A stretch of 64,000 nucleotides of DNA from Myxococcales bacterium (GTDB lineage Bacteria; Myxococcota_A; Polyangia; Polyangiales; Polyangiaceae). Positions within the stretch are counted from its first letter, which is position 1; each line of letters begins with the position of its first letter. Made by a program: the position numbers and the translations under genes. This document shows, one piece after another, positions 49,884-58,457 of the stretch. Under the pieces are notes generated by a model that worked only from the letters and a program-made list of their open reading frames with translations, made no database searches and was not told the DNA's origin. The DNA lies in the NCBI GenBank assembly GCA_025355005.1, contig JANXLV010000019.1:1-64000 (forward strand), read 5' to 3'.

Positions 49884-51143
49884 ATGCAAGAGGACTCCGC
49901 GAACGCAAAGACGGTCGTGGACAACACGCTGACGGACGGCGCGACGCTTGCGGACGATCGCACGCCGATCGTCGGTTCGCTGCCGGTGCTCCCGCGCGGC
50001 GTCGCGACCACGCTTCGAACCACCGTGCTTCCGCGTATCTCGGTGATCGAGAAGGCAACACCCACCGTTGGTGGCGATCCGAAGCCCAGGTACGCGCTCG
50101 CGCACCAGCTGGGGCAGGGTGGCGTGGGCGACGTCATCAAAGCGCACGACAACGACATCGAGCGCCCGGTCGCCATCAAGCGAATCCGCGCCGATGCGAA
50201 GTCGCACGCGACCGTCATGCGGTTCGCCGAGGAAGTGCGCACCATCGGAAACCTGGAGCATCCGAACATCGTGCCGATCCACGACGTCGGGCTCGATGAG
50301 AACGGCGAGTACTACTTCGTCATGAAGTACGTCCACGGCGAGACGCTCGAGTCGGTCATCGAGAAGCTTCGCGAGGGCAACGCCGACTATCACGCGCGCT
50401 ATGGCTTCGAGCGGCGCGTCGAGATCATGGTGGGCATCCTGGAAGCCATCGCTTTCGCGCATGCGAACGGAGTGATCCATCGCGACATCAAGCCCGCGAA
50501 CATCATGATCGGCCCGTACGGCGAGGTGATGGTCATGGACTGGGGGCTGGCGCGCAAGATCAAGGGCGATGAGCCCGTGCAACCGCTGGCGCAGACGCTC
50601 CTCGAGGGCACCGTGCCCAAGCGGCGCCTCTTCGAGACACAGGTCGGCACCTTGCTCGGAACGCCCGCGTACATGTCACCGGAGCAGGCGCGGGGCGAGA
50701 AGCTCACGGAGAAGAGCGACATCTACAGCCTCTGCATGACGTTCTACGAGCTACTCACGCTCACGCATCCATTCGAGTCGAAGACCACGCTCGAGACGAT
50801 GCTCGCCGCCGTGATGACACAGCACGTGCCACACGCTTACGAAGCAGGGAGCGCGACGCAGCCGATGGTGCCGGCGGACCTCTCGTGGTTCACGCAGGAT
50901 GGTCTCCAGAAAGATCCTGCGCTGCGCTTCGCGTCCGTGGACGACATGGTCACGCGCCTGCGCGATCGCGCGGAGGGCGTCATCCCCGTCCAGTGCAGGG
51001 TCACGTTCATGATGATGCAGGTGGGAAAGGTCAGGCGCGCGTTCGCGGTTCGCCCGTTCCAGAGCGCCGTGATCGTGAGCGTCCTCGTGCTGTGGATGCT
51101 CGCCACCACGGTCTATTCGGTGTTGCGCGTACTGCGCGGCTGA
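49884..51143 (+). CDS. Membrane-anchored Ser/Thr protein kinase
   Basis: The 419-residue protein has an N-terminal 65-residue low-complexity region, then a kinase domain: LGQGGVGDVIKAHD, Lys99 in VAIKRI, HRDIKPANIM (199-208), and DWG at 219-221 in place of DFG. A hydrophobic segment at 394-414 anchors the C-terminus, so the kinase faces the cytosol with almost nothing outside. It is divergent from the DhaK-DhaL gene by 61 bases. Substrates unknown. Confidence 0.9.
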   Translation: MQEDSANAKTVVDNTLTDGATLADDRTPIVGSLPVLPRGVATTLRTTVLPRISVIEKATPTVGGDPKPRYALAHQLGQGGVGDVIKAHDNDIERPVAIKRIRADAKSHATVMRFAEEVRTIGNLEHPNIVPIHDVGLDENGEYYFVMKYVHGETLESVIEKLREGNADYHARYGFERRVEIMVGILEAIAFAHANGVIHRDIKPANIMIGPYGEVMVMDWGLARKIKGDEPVQPLAQTLLEGTVPKRRLFETQVGTLLGTPAYMSPEQARGEKLTEKSDIYSLCMTFYELLTLTHPFESKTTLETMLAAVMTQHVPHAYEAGSATQPMVPADLSWFTQDGLQKDPALRFASVDDMVTRLRDRAEGVIPVQCRVTFMMMQVGKVRRAFAVRPFQSAVIVSVLVLWMLATTVYSVLRVLRG

Positions 51144-51187
51144 GACGCAGCGGGACCGAGGAGACGTGAGCCCCGCGTTGCTATAGG

Positions 51188-52771
51188 ATGAACCTCGTGG
51201 CGGATGAGCGAAGGCAACTCTCGCCGGGGATGCAGGTCTCCAAGGGCGTGACGCTGCGAAGCCCACTCGGGGAAGGTGGGATGGGCGCGGTGTGGCTCGC
51301 GGATCACGCGGGGCTGCAGACGCAGGTCGTCGTCAAGTTCATGGTCGGCAACCTGGACGCCAGTCCGCACGCGCGCGCGCGCTTCGCAAAGGAGGCGGCT
51401 GCGGCCGCGCAGGTGAAGAGCCCGCATGTCGTGCAGATGCTCGACCATGGCATCACCGACAGCGACGTGCCCTTCATCGTGATGGAGCACCTAGTCGGCA
51501 AGAGCCTGGGTCAGTACATGGACGACCACGGCCTCATGTCGCCGCAGGAGACCATCGCCGTCGTCTCCCAGGTCGGCAAGGCCCTCGCCCGCGTACACGC
51601 CGCCGGACTCCTGCATCGCGACATCAAGCCAGACAACATCTTCATGTGCGACGGCGACGACGAGCTCTTCCTGAAGCTCCTCGACTTCGGCATCGTGAAG
51701 ACCAACGGCGAAGGGCCGGCCCTCGACGGGCAGACGAAGACGGGCCAGGTCGTCGGCACGCCGTTCTACATGAGCCCCGAGCAGATGAACGCGGAGAAGA
51801 ACATCGACGCGCGCAGCGATCTTTGGTCGCTGGCGGTCGTCGCGTTCGAGGCGCTCACTGGTTCCAGGCCGTTCTCGGGGCAGTCGTTCGGTGCCCTGGC
51901 CGTGGCCATCGTCACGACGGCACCGCAGCGAGCCTCGTCGCTCAACCCGAACCTGCCGGCGCAGGTGGACGCGTGGTTCGATCGCGCGCTTGCACGCGAT
52001 CCCGAGAAGCGCTTCGCGACCGCACGTGAGATGTCCGACGGCCTCCGCGCCGCATTCTCCGGGGTGATGAGCCTTCCGCCGAGCGCTGACCCTTCCAACC
52101 CGGCGCTCTCCAGATCCGGCCCGCGCTCGGTCGACGCGGACGGGCACGCGAAGACGGAGCGCATGGACGGTCCGCCGACGCCGGAGCACATCGCTCGTCC
52201 CCCGACGCCCATCGAGCTCGACGCGACCCAGCGTCAGGAGACCACTGCGCTAGCGCGCAGCGAACCCGCACACGACAAGGCGGACCTCTCGTCCACGACG
52301 AACGAGCGCGCCGCAGCGAGAAAATCCAGGCGACGCGGCGGTGCGATCGTCGTCACTGCGCTCATCATCGTCTTCGGCGTCGTGACGTTCCTTGCAGCGA
52401 AGCAGGGTGGTTCCGCGGCATCCGACAAACCCGTGGGCGACAAGATCAGCGCTGGTGGAACGTCGCAGCCGCAGGGCGTGGCGCAGACCCTGCCAGAAAC
52501 CACAGCCACAGCCACAGCCACAGCCACAGCCACAGCGGACATTGTCGTCGACGCGCCGATAGCGCGCGGCGCAACCAGCAGCGCGCCCTCAGGAAGCGCG
52601 ATCTCCGTTGGACCGGGCGCGCGGACGGGGACACCGGTGGCAAGGTCTTTCGCTCAGCTGGGGACCACACCCGCCATCAAGGCGTCGAGCACGAACGTGG
52701 ACACAGGCTCGACGACGCCGGCTCCTTCCGCAACGCCGAAACCGAGGAGCAGTGGTGATCCGCTCTTCTGA
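51188..52771 (+). CDS. Membrane-anchored Ser/Thr protein kinase with Thr-Ala repeat tail
   Basis: The 527-residue protein has a canonical kinase domain: LGEGGMGAVWLADH, Lys50, HRDIKPDNIF (143-152), DFG (166-168), GTPFYMSPEQ. A Pro/Ser-rich region follows, then a membrane helix (about 386-405). The external tail carries Thr-Ala repeats from the ACAGCC microsatellite and Ala/Thr-rich sequence. It overlaps the next gene by 17 bases and lies 44 bases after the other kinase. Function: likely signalling to the downstream TPR/PEGA-like protein; inferred. Confidence 0.9.
   Translation: MNLVADERRQLSPGMQVSKGVTLRSPLGEGGMGAVWLADHAGLQTQVVVKFMVGNLDASPHARARFAKEAAAAAQVKSPHVVQMLDHGITDSDVPFIVMEHLVGKSLGQYMDDHGLMSPQETIAVVSQVGKALARVHAAGLLHRDIKPDNIFMCDGDDELFLKLLDFGIVKTNGEGPALDGQTKTGQVVGTPFYMSPEQMNAEKNIDARSDLWSLAVVAFEALTGSRPFSGQSFGALAVAIVTTAPQRASSLNPNLPAQVDAWFDRALARDPEKRFATAREMSDGLRAAFSGVMSLPPSADPSNPALSRSGPRSVDADGHAKTERMDGPPTPEHIARPPTPIELDATQRQETTALARSEPAHDKADLSSTTNERAAARKSRRRGGAIVVTALIIVFGVVTFLAAKQGGSAASDKPVGDKISAGGTSQPQGVAQTLPETTATATATATATADIVVDAPIARGATSSAPSGSAISVGPGARTGTPVARSFAQLGTTPAIKASSTNVDTGSTTPAPSATPKPRSSGDPLF
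52502..52536 (+). repeat. ACAGCC hexanucleotide repeat
   Basis: Nearly six ACAGCC units in a row encode a Thr-Ala repeat in the extracytoplasmic tail of the second kinase. A slippage-prone microsatellite like the GAGGTC family, but different sequence. Confidence 0.85.
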
Positions 52772-53789
52772 CCTGCGCCGCCTGTTGCGGCCCCGCCTCT
52801 TGCTGATTGGCTTGCTCGGGTGTGCGTGGGCGCTTCAGACGAGAAGCGGGCGCGCGGACGAGGCGCACGGCTCCGGAGCGGACCCAGAACCTGCTCGGCA
52901 TGCGCCCACCGCCGAGAACATGGCCATGGCGCGCGAATCGCTGAAGGATGGCATGGCGCAGCGTGATGCGGGTGACGCCGCGGGTGCGTTGCCAAAGCTT
53001 CACCTCGCGTACGTGCTCGTGGCGACGCCGGTGACGGGCTACGAGCTCGGAAAGACGTACATGACGCTGGGACGGCTGCTCTCCGCGCGTGAGGCGTTCA
53101 TCTCGGTCGCGCGCATGCCTCGCACGATCGAGGAGAGCGACCGCTCGGAGAACGCGCGCCGCGAGTCGGAGCGGCTCGCCAACGAGCTCGAGCCGCACAT
53201 CCCGAAGCTCCACATCCACGTCACGCTGCCGCCCGGAGCCGTCGCGACGGTATCGGTGGACGGCGCCGCGCTGCTCGACGAAGCCGTGATGGCGCCGCAC
53301 AGCGTCAATCCCGGCGTGCACGACGTCACGGCGAAGGCCGGCGACGGCGAGCCCGTCTCGACGAAGGTGGAGGTCCACGCGGACGAGACGAAGGACGTCA
53401 CGCTCGCCCCGAAGTGGGTAGCGCCGAAACCACCACCCACGCTGGCGCGGCCGTACTACGTCAGGTCGTCACCCAACCCACTTCTCTATGTGGGTGTCGT
53501 CGCCGGCGTGGTCGGCACCGTCGTCGGAACCACGACGCTGATCCTGAGCATCACTGAGCAGTCCGCCGGTCTGGCCGAGTGCGGCGCCAACTACTGTCCG
53601 CACTCCACCCGCAATCACTTCGAGGCACAGGCCGGATATGCCGTCACGGCGCTCGTCGCTGGCGGCCTGGTCGTGGCGGGGGTCGGCACGTCCCTCTGGG
53701 CGGTCTTCAATCCGAAGACCGACAAGGTCTACACGGGCATCCAGCCCATCATCGGTCCCGGTATCGCCGGTCTTCGAGGAACCTTCTGA
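52755..53789 (+). CDS. TPR/PEGA-like membrane protein
   Basis: The 344-residue protein starts at GTG 52755, with GGAG 5 bases upstream, overlapping the kinase stop. A hydrophobic signal-anchor comes first (RLLRPRLLLIGLLGCAWALQ), then helical repeats (MAQRDAGDAAGALPKLHLAY) and a PEGA-like beta domain (HIHVTLPPGAVATVSVDGAA). Two hydrophobic segments lie near the C-terminus, separated by a Cys-containing stretch. It is typical of the protein encoded beside myxobacterial kinases; function unknown. Confidence 0.75.
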   Translation: MIRSSDLRRLLRPRLLLIGLLGCAWALQTRSGRADEAHGSGADPEPARHAPTAENMAMARESLKDGMAQRDAGDAAGALPKLHLAYVLVATPVTGYELGKTYMTLGRLLSAREAFISVARMPRTIEESDRSENARRESERLANELEPHIPKLHIHVTLPPGAVATVSVDGAALLDEAVMAPHSVNPGVHDVTAKAGDGEPVSTKVEVHADETKDVTLAPKWVAPKPPPTLARPYYVRSSPNPLLYVGVVAGVVGTVVGTTTLILSITEQSAGLAECGANYCPHSTRNHFEAQAGYAVTALVAGGLVVAGVGTSLWAVFNPKTDKVYTGIQPIIGPGIAGLRGTF

Positions 53790-54595
53790 TGCGGGGTGCG
53801 ATGGTGGCGGTGGCGCTGATGTCACTTTTGGCGGCCGCGGCCGTGAGCGTGGCGTGCCTGACCGAGGCGCAGCCGCCCCGAGAAAAAAAGGGGTACTGCA
53901 GGCTAGAGGATCTCGCCTCCGTGAATCCCGCGACCACGGTGACCTGCGAGACATGTCTCACCAAACACACGCAGTGCTGTGACCTGTATGGCGACTGCGA
54001 GGCGACAGGCAATTGCGCCGCGACCGTTGCGACAGACTATCGGTGCGTCGCCGGCGCGGGAACGCTCGGCCTCTACGACGAACAGTCATGCCTCGAGGGT
54101 GGGACGCCACAGTCGAACGCCGTCTACGGTTGTATGAAGGACAACTGCGCGAACGAATGCGGCCTCGCCGCGGCCGCGTGCACCCCCGAGCCCGCGGTCC
54201 CCTTCATCACCAAGGCCAGCTGCGACAGGTGCGCCACCGTCAAGTGCTGCACGACCATCAACAGCTGCTACCAATCGCGCACGTGCAAGCTCACGTTCGA
54301 TTGCATCCTCAAATGTACGAAGGAGCTCGGCGCTATCTACAGCCCGAAGGCCGCAGCCGCACTCCTTGCCACCACCACGTCAGTCTGTAGCGACGCAGGC
54401 TCCCCCAGCGAGGGGCCCGGCGAGGGCGGCGTCCCCGACGAACTTTCCTGCGTTCGCGGCTGCGTGAACGACTACATCGACCTGACCACGACGGAAGGGC
54501 GAGCCGGGGGCTGCGCCTCACTGGAGCTCTTCTCGTGCACGTACACGCAGTGCCGAGACGAGTGCAAGCAAGACGACGCCGGCATGGGAGACTGA
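53789..54595 (+). CDS. Cys-rich lipoprotein of unknown function
   Basis: The ATG shares one base with the preceding TGA. The 268-residue protein has the lipobox SVAC (Cys 23) and more than 25 cysteines distributed through the mature part (CETCLTKHTQCCDLYGDC; CDRCATVKCC), implying many disulfides. It is the last complete gene of a kinase operon (51188-54595). No family is recognised; secreted and probably a surface or structural protein. Confidence 0.75.
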   Translation: MRGAMVAVALMSLLAAAAVSVACLTEAQPPREKKGYCRLEDLASVNPATTVTCETCLTKHTQCCDLYGDCEATGNCAATVATDYRCVAGAGTLGLYDEQSCLEGGTPQSNAVYGCMKDNCANECGLAAAACTPEPAVPFITKASCDRCATVKCCTTINSCYQSRTCKLTFDCILKCTKELGAIYSPKAAAALLATTTSVCSDAGSPSEGPGEGGVPDELSCVRGCVNDYIDLTTTEGRAGGCASLELFSCTYTQCRDECKQDDAGMGD

Positions 54596-54629
54596 TCTAT
54601 GCCCAACCTGGAACTGGCACCGAAGCCAT

Positions 54630-55028
54630 ACGCTGAACCTGGATCTTCGATGGGCAGGCATCCCGAAGGATCCCTTCGGCAGCATCATGATCACGAACGT
54701 CGGTTCGCTGGGCCTCGACGTGGCGTACGTGCCGTTGGTGCCGTACTCGCGCGTGCCCATCTTGCTCGCCGTGGGCGCGGTGAAAGCGAAGCCCATCGCG
54801 CGCGACGGCGCGGTCGTCATCGCGAAGATGATGAACATCAATGCCACGTTCGATCACCGCCTCATCGACGGCTTCCACGCGGCCACGATGTCGAAGGTGC
54901 TGAGAGAGTGGCTGGAGCACCCCTTCGAGAAGTTCGACAACCTGGAGGGATGGAAGGAGCCCGAGAAGGAGCCACAGAAGGAGGCCGAGAAGGAGGGGGA
55001 GAAGGAGCCGGAGAAGGAGGCCCAGTGA
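54630..55028 (+). pseudogene. Remnant of a 2-oxoacid dehydrogenase E2 acyltransferase
   Basis: The reading NLDWAGIPKDPFGSIMITNV followed by DHRLIDGFHAATMSKVLREW (catalytic DHRxxDG) is the C-terminal half of an E2 acyltransferase catalytic domain. The lipoyl domain, subunit-binding domain and first half of the catalytic domain are absent. Homology begins about 35 bases after the Cys-rich lipoprotein stop. The only start in the remaining frame is ATG 54687, inside the domain. The tail is a Lys/Glu-rich repeat (54950-55025). The 518 bases from 54596 to 55113 hold nothing else. Confidence 0.75.
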
Positions 55029-55078
55029 TTTCAATTCTTCAATTTTATTCAGTTTTATAGATGTAGGTGAATATCGGC

Positions 55079-55106
55079 TTGACCGGACGACGTTCGGGAC
55101 TAGTAA
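55079..55106 (+). promoter_or_regulatory. Possible sigma-70-type promoter for DUF6209-like gene
   Basis: TTGACC (55079-55084), 16-base spacer, TAGTAA (55101-55106) in an unusually AT-rich spacer. Transcription would begin near 55113, so the transcript for the ATG at 55114 would be almost leaderless; no Shine-Dalgarno is visible. Confidence 0.35.
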
Positions 55107-55113
55107 CTCTGAC

Positions 55114-56133
55114 ATGAGTTACTTCAACCGCACACTTTCGCTCCTTGGTCTGCCCGTCCTCGGTCTCTCCATTCTCGGTCTGGGTCTTGGTGGATGCGCT
55201 GCGCCGACGGGCGAGGATGTCGCGACCACGGAGTCCTCGTCGCTGAGCGAGGAAGCCACGATTCATTTTCGCGCAGGTGGCGTTGATACGACCGGGACGT
55301 TGTCGGCTGGTGAGGTTCTTCACGTCGAGTACGACACGAACCGCCTCACGGCGTGCCGCGGTGGCAACAACGACGGCAGCCCCGGCTGGTCCATCACGGG
55401 CTTCTACCGCCTCAACGGCGGTGCAGTGAGCACGTTCGAGGCGGGCGGATTCTCGCCGACGCACAGCACCGCAGCGCCGCAGATCACGGTGACCGGCGCC
55501 GGTGACCTGGAGATCTGGTTCCAGAACACCAGCCGCTGGGGCTGCTCGGGGTACGACTCCGCGTTCGGCAAGAACTACCACTTCGCAGTCGCAGCTTCCG
55601 CGAACGCTCCCGGCTGGATGGGCAACCTCACGGTGGTGATGTCGCGCGAGTGCAGCGGCGGCCGCGGCGCTGCGTGTGATCGCGATCGCCGCGCGACGGA
55701 CGGCAATTTCACGTACGACACGTGGTCGCGTCAGCGTGCCGCAACGACGACGCTCTCGTTCGAGGTGTGGAAGAACGGGGTGACCGATTTCGACAACCAC
55801 GATCTGTGGAAGCAGCTCGACGTGCGGATGTACTCGCGCGTCGGTGACGGCGGGCAGTTCCAGATGCAGTACGTCACGCTCGACCAGCGCGTCGGCAACA
55901 ACGCGCGCTACATGGTGGACCTGCACGGCCTCGACCCGATCGTTGGCCTCACGCAGATCACCGACAAGTCGAAGTGCCCGGCCTTCCCGCTCATCAACGA
56001 GGGCAACGGCCTGGTTACGGCGGACCTCCAGTACTACTTCGTCGTGAACGGCGCGGAGCTTCGTCCGCACGGAGGCGGCGTCTTCCACGGCACGTTCGAG
56101 AACTACAAGGACGCGGTCGCCGTCTGCCTCTGA
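55114..56133 (+). CDS. DUF6209-like lipoprotein
   Basis: The 339-residue protein has the lipobox LGLGGC (Cys 28) and a mature part starting with a beta-rich domain: LHVEYDTNRLTACRGGNNDG, GWSITGFYRLNGG, ITVTGAGDLEIWFQNTSRWG. This matches the DUF6209 family I associate with myxobacteria. A second beta-rich half (VWKNGVTDFDNHDLWKQLDV) ends in DAVAVCL. Exported, probably surface; function unknown. Confidence 0.75.
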   Translation: MSYFNRTLSLLGLPVLGLSILGLGLGGCAAPTGEDVATTESSSLSEEATIHFRAGGVDTTGTLSAGEVLHVEYDTNRLTACRGGNNDGSPGWSITGFYRLNGGAVSTFEAGGFSPTHSTAAPQITVTGAGDLEIWFQNTSRWGCSGYDSAFGKNYHFAVAASANAPGWMGNLTVVMSRECSGGRGAACDRDRRATDGNFTYDTWSRQRAATTTLSFEVWKNGVTDFDNHDLWKQLDVRMYSRVGDGGQFQMQYVTLDQRVGNNARYMVDLHGLDPIVGLTQITDKSKCPAFPLINEGNGLVTADLQYYFVVNGAELRPHGGGVFHGTFENYKDAVAVCL

Positions 56134-56196
56134 CGGCAGAGGACGATTCTCGACACTTCATGCCCGAAATTCCGCGTCCGGGAGTAGGGTGTAGCC

Positions 56197-56598
56197 ATGA
56201 TCGACTCTCAGAATGCAGGCGGCGCCGGCAAGTCCGATTCGTGCGGAGTCTGCGGCGGTGACGGCAAGCTGGAGAACGCGTGGGGCCAGGTCGCCAAGTG
56301 CCCGAGCTGCCACGGCAACGGACGTCGCGCAGAGGACACGGGCTTCCGTGACGTCACCAAGACCAAGGCATCGCACCACCAGCAGAGCAACAAGGCGGCG
56401 GTGGCGGTGAAGCAGACGTGGCCGACGACCGCGACGGGCATCCAGCTCGCGACCGAGATCCGGGACTCCGGGCTGGACGCAGCCACGAAGGAGAAGGTCA
56501 CGCGCGAGATCATGGAGCACGAGGCCACGCATGGTCTCTGCACGCAGACGTTCTCCAAGAAGATCCGGAAGCAGATCAGGCCCGCCGCGGCGCGCTGA
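56197..56598 (+). CDS. DnaJ-type zinc-finger protein
   Basis: The 133-residue protein has CGVCGGDGK and CPSCHGNGR, two CxxCxGxG motifs as in the DnaJ Cys-rich domain, but no J domain. The remainder is a charged helical region (IQLATEIRDSGLDAATKEKV). It probably binds zinc and a partner protein; specific role unknown. It lies convergent to the lipoprotein at 56602. Confidence 0.8.
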   Translation: MIDSQNAGGAGKSDSCGVCGGDGKLENAWGQVAKCPSCHGNGRRAEDTGFRDVTKTKASHHQQSNKAAVAVKQTWPTTATGIQLATEIRDSGLDAATKEKVTREIMEHEATHGLCTQTFSKKIRKQIRPAAAR

Positions 56599-56601
56599 CG
56601 C

Positions 56602-57198
56602 TCAGAGGCCGTCGTCCCACGGGGATCCCGCACCAGAGTCGGGTGTGGCAGGACAGAGATCTTCTTTGGTGGCGGGCGCGCACACCTCACGCGCACCGAA
56701 TGTGCCGCCGAACGCCTTGCCATCGCAGAATGAGTTCGCGTCGGACCAGCCCTCGACAGCCACGAGCGCGCCGCTGGCGTCGAAGTACTTCGTGGTGCCA
56801 GCGTAGCCGTCCGACTGCTTCACGAACGAGAAGCGCCCACATGTACCAATGCGTGCACTCTGCAAGCATCCCTGCCCCTTGTACCGGGCAATCAAGCCGC
56901 GCAGCTCACCCGCAGTGTGAGCAAAATCGGGGCAAGGCCGCGTCGCGCAATAGTCAGCAAGCGAGCGACGACAGGCCGCAGGAGCGATCGCAACGGGCGG
57001 AGCCGCCGAAGCGCTGGTGCCAGCAGTCGGGGTCGGAGCCGGGGCTGGGGCCGAGGTCGAGGTTGAGGTCGAGGTCGAGGTCGAGGTCTGGGTCGAGGTC
57101 GAGGTCGAGGTCGGCGCTGAGCTCTTCGCGCAGCCTGCCACGATGATCAGCGCGACGCCCAGCCTCTTCACAGCACCCACGCCTGCACGATAGCGCAT
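56602..57198 (-). CDS. Lipoprotein with Thr-Ser repeat linker, Cys-rich domain
   Basis: The 198-residue protein (from ATG 57198) has the lipobox IIVAGC (Cys 23), a long Thr-Ser repeat linker, a Pro/Ala stretch, and a domain with about eight cysteines (ACRRSLADYCATRPCPDFAH, GRFSFVKQSDGYAGTTKYFD). Function unknown, probably exported. It is divergent from the TPR lipoprotein at 57238, with about 39 bases between starts. Confidence 0.78.
   Translation of the reverse strand: MRYRAGVGAVKRLGVALIIVAGCAKSSAPTSTSTSTQTSTSTSTSTSTSAPAPAPTPTAGTSASAAPPVAIAPAACRRSLADYCATRPCPDFAHTAGELRGLIARYKGQGCLQSARIGTCGRFSFVKQSDGYAGTTKYFDASGALVAVEGWSDANSFCDGKAFGGTFGAREVCAPATKEDLCPATPDSGAGSPWDDGL
57053..57112 (+). repeat. 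GAGGTC hexanucleotide repeat (about 9 units)
   Basis: GAGGTC units with single substitutions (GAGGTT, GGGTC) read on the minus strand encode a Thr-Ser linker directly behind the lipobox of the 198-residue lipoprotein. Confidence 0.9.
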
Positions 57199-57237
57199 GG
57201 ATACCAAGGAAAAGAGGCCTCGCTCGTCTATCCTTTG

Positions 57238-58410
57238 ATGATGCGGACCAGGTCTCTCACGTTGGCAGCTCTCACGCTCCTCGGCGCCACCGCGTGTGCC
57301 CCACGCGACGAGCCTCCCGTCGTGGGCGCGCCGCTCGCCGCACCGGCTGCGGTGGATGTGCCGCCTCCACCGCCGTCGTCGCACGCTCCCGTGGCGACGG
57401 ACGAACCGTCGCTGAAGAAGACCAAGGCGCACGAAGAGGAGGGCCTGGGGTCGCGCGACATGCGCCGGTCGGTCGTGGCGCCGCGGCAGCGCGCCCTGCT
57501 GGTCACGGAGCTCGCGGGGCTCACCTCGCTGCTGCAAAGCATGCAGATGACGTCGCCCGATCGGCCGCAGGTTCTCCGCCGCGTCGCGGAGGACTATGTG
57601 GAGCTGGAGTATGCCGCAACGATGGACGGGGCCAGCGAGATCGCAACGAACGCGAGGCGCGAGGCGACCGCGACCTACACGAAGCTCGCAAACGACTACC
57701 CGAACTACGCGCAACGGGACGAGGTCCTCTACTTCCTGGCCTTCGAGGAGGAGCTCGCGAACGATCGCAACAGCGCGCGAAAGCGGTACTTCGAGCTCAT
57801 TCAGAAGTACCCGCAGTCGAAGTACCTGCCGAACGCGTACCTGGCCTTCGGTGAGATGTTCTTCGCGGAGGCCTCCACCGATCCGAGCAAGCTCGATCTC
57901 GCCGAGCAGGCCTACAACGAGGTCGTGAAGTTCCCACCGCCCGCAAATCAGGTCTACGGCTACGCGTTCTACATGCTCGGGCAGGTGTACACGGCGAAGG
58001 GCGATTTTCCGAAGGCGCTCTCCGCGTTCAAGAAGACCATCGACTTCGGGAAGACCTATCCGCAGATCGCGAACGCCGGGCGCCTTGCGGGGGTCGCGCG
58101 ACACGATCTGGTGTTCGCGTACTCGCAGGTCGGCGATCCGCGCACCGCGTTCAACTTCTTCATGCCCTTGAGCGGAGACGGCACTGGCGAGAAAGAGCGC
58201 ACGTTCGCGATGATGGGGGTGCTCGGAACGAACTACATGTCCAGTAACCGCTTTGCAGAAGCGTCTGCGATCTACCAGGATCTTCGCACGCGCGATCCCG
58301 CGCACTCGTGCAGGTGGACCGCGTACGGGGACGACGCGGACAAGGCGTACAAGGGCATTGCACAAACACCCGCAGCCCTCGAAGCGGCTGTGCACGCGTG
58401 CGGGCCGTAG
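57238..58410 (+). CDS. Tetratricopeptide-repeat lipoprotein
   Basis: The 390-residue protein (ATG 57238 or 57241) has the lipobox GATAC (MRTRSLTLAALTLLGATAC) and a Pro-rich linker, then TPR helices (YTKLANDYPNYAQRDEVLYF; AYNEVVKFPPPANQVYGYAF; KALSAFKKTIDFGKTYPQIA). It resembles YbgF/BamD-type periplasmic scaffolds, including the TPR lipoproteins of myxobacterial motility complexes (an inference from organism). It may organise an envelope complex; partners unknown. Confidence 0.85.
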   Translation: MMRTRSLTLAALTLLGATACAPRDEPPVVGAPLAAPAAVDVPPPPPSSHAPVATDEPSLKKTKAHEEEGLGSRDMRRSVVAPRQRALLVTELAGLTSLLQSMQMTSPDRPQVLRRVAEDYVELEYAATMDGASEIATNARREATATYTKLANDYPNYAQRDEVLYFLAFEEELANDRNSARKRYFELIQKYPQSKYLPNAYLAFGEMFFAEASTDPSKLDLAEQAYNEVVKFPPPANQVYGYAFYMLGQVYTAKGDFPKALSAFKKTIDFGKTYPQIANAGRLAGVARHDLVFAYSQVGDPRTAFNFFMPLSGDGTGEKERTFAMMGVLGTNYMSSNRFAEASAIYQDLRTRDPAHSCRWTAYGDDADKAYKGIAQTPAALEAAVHACGP

Positions 58411-58457
58411 TGGCTTTGGGGGTGTACACTAGGGGCTTCCGAACCCCCGAGGGAAGC

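Noticed and set aside
54599-55060. 153-codon frame as a real gene
   Set aside because: It is a different frame over the E2 remnant, whose conserved motifs lie in the frame starting at 54687.
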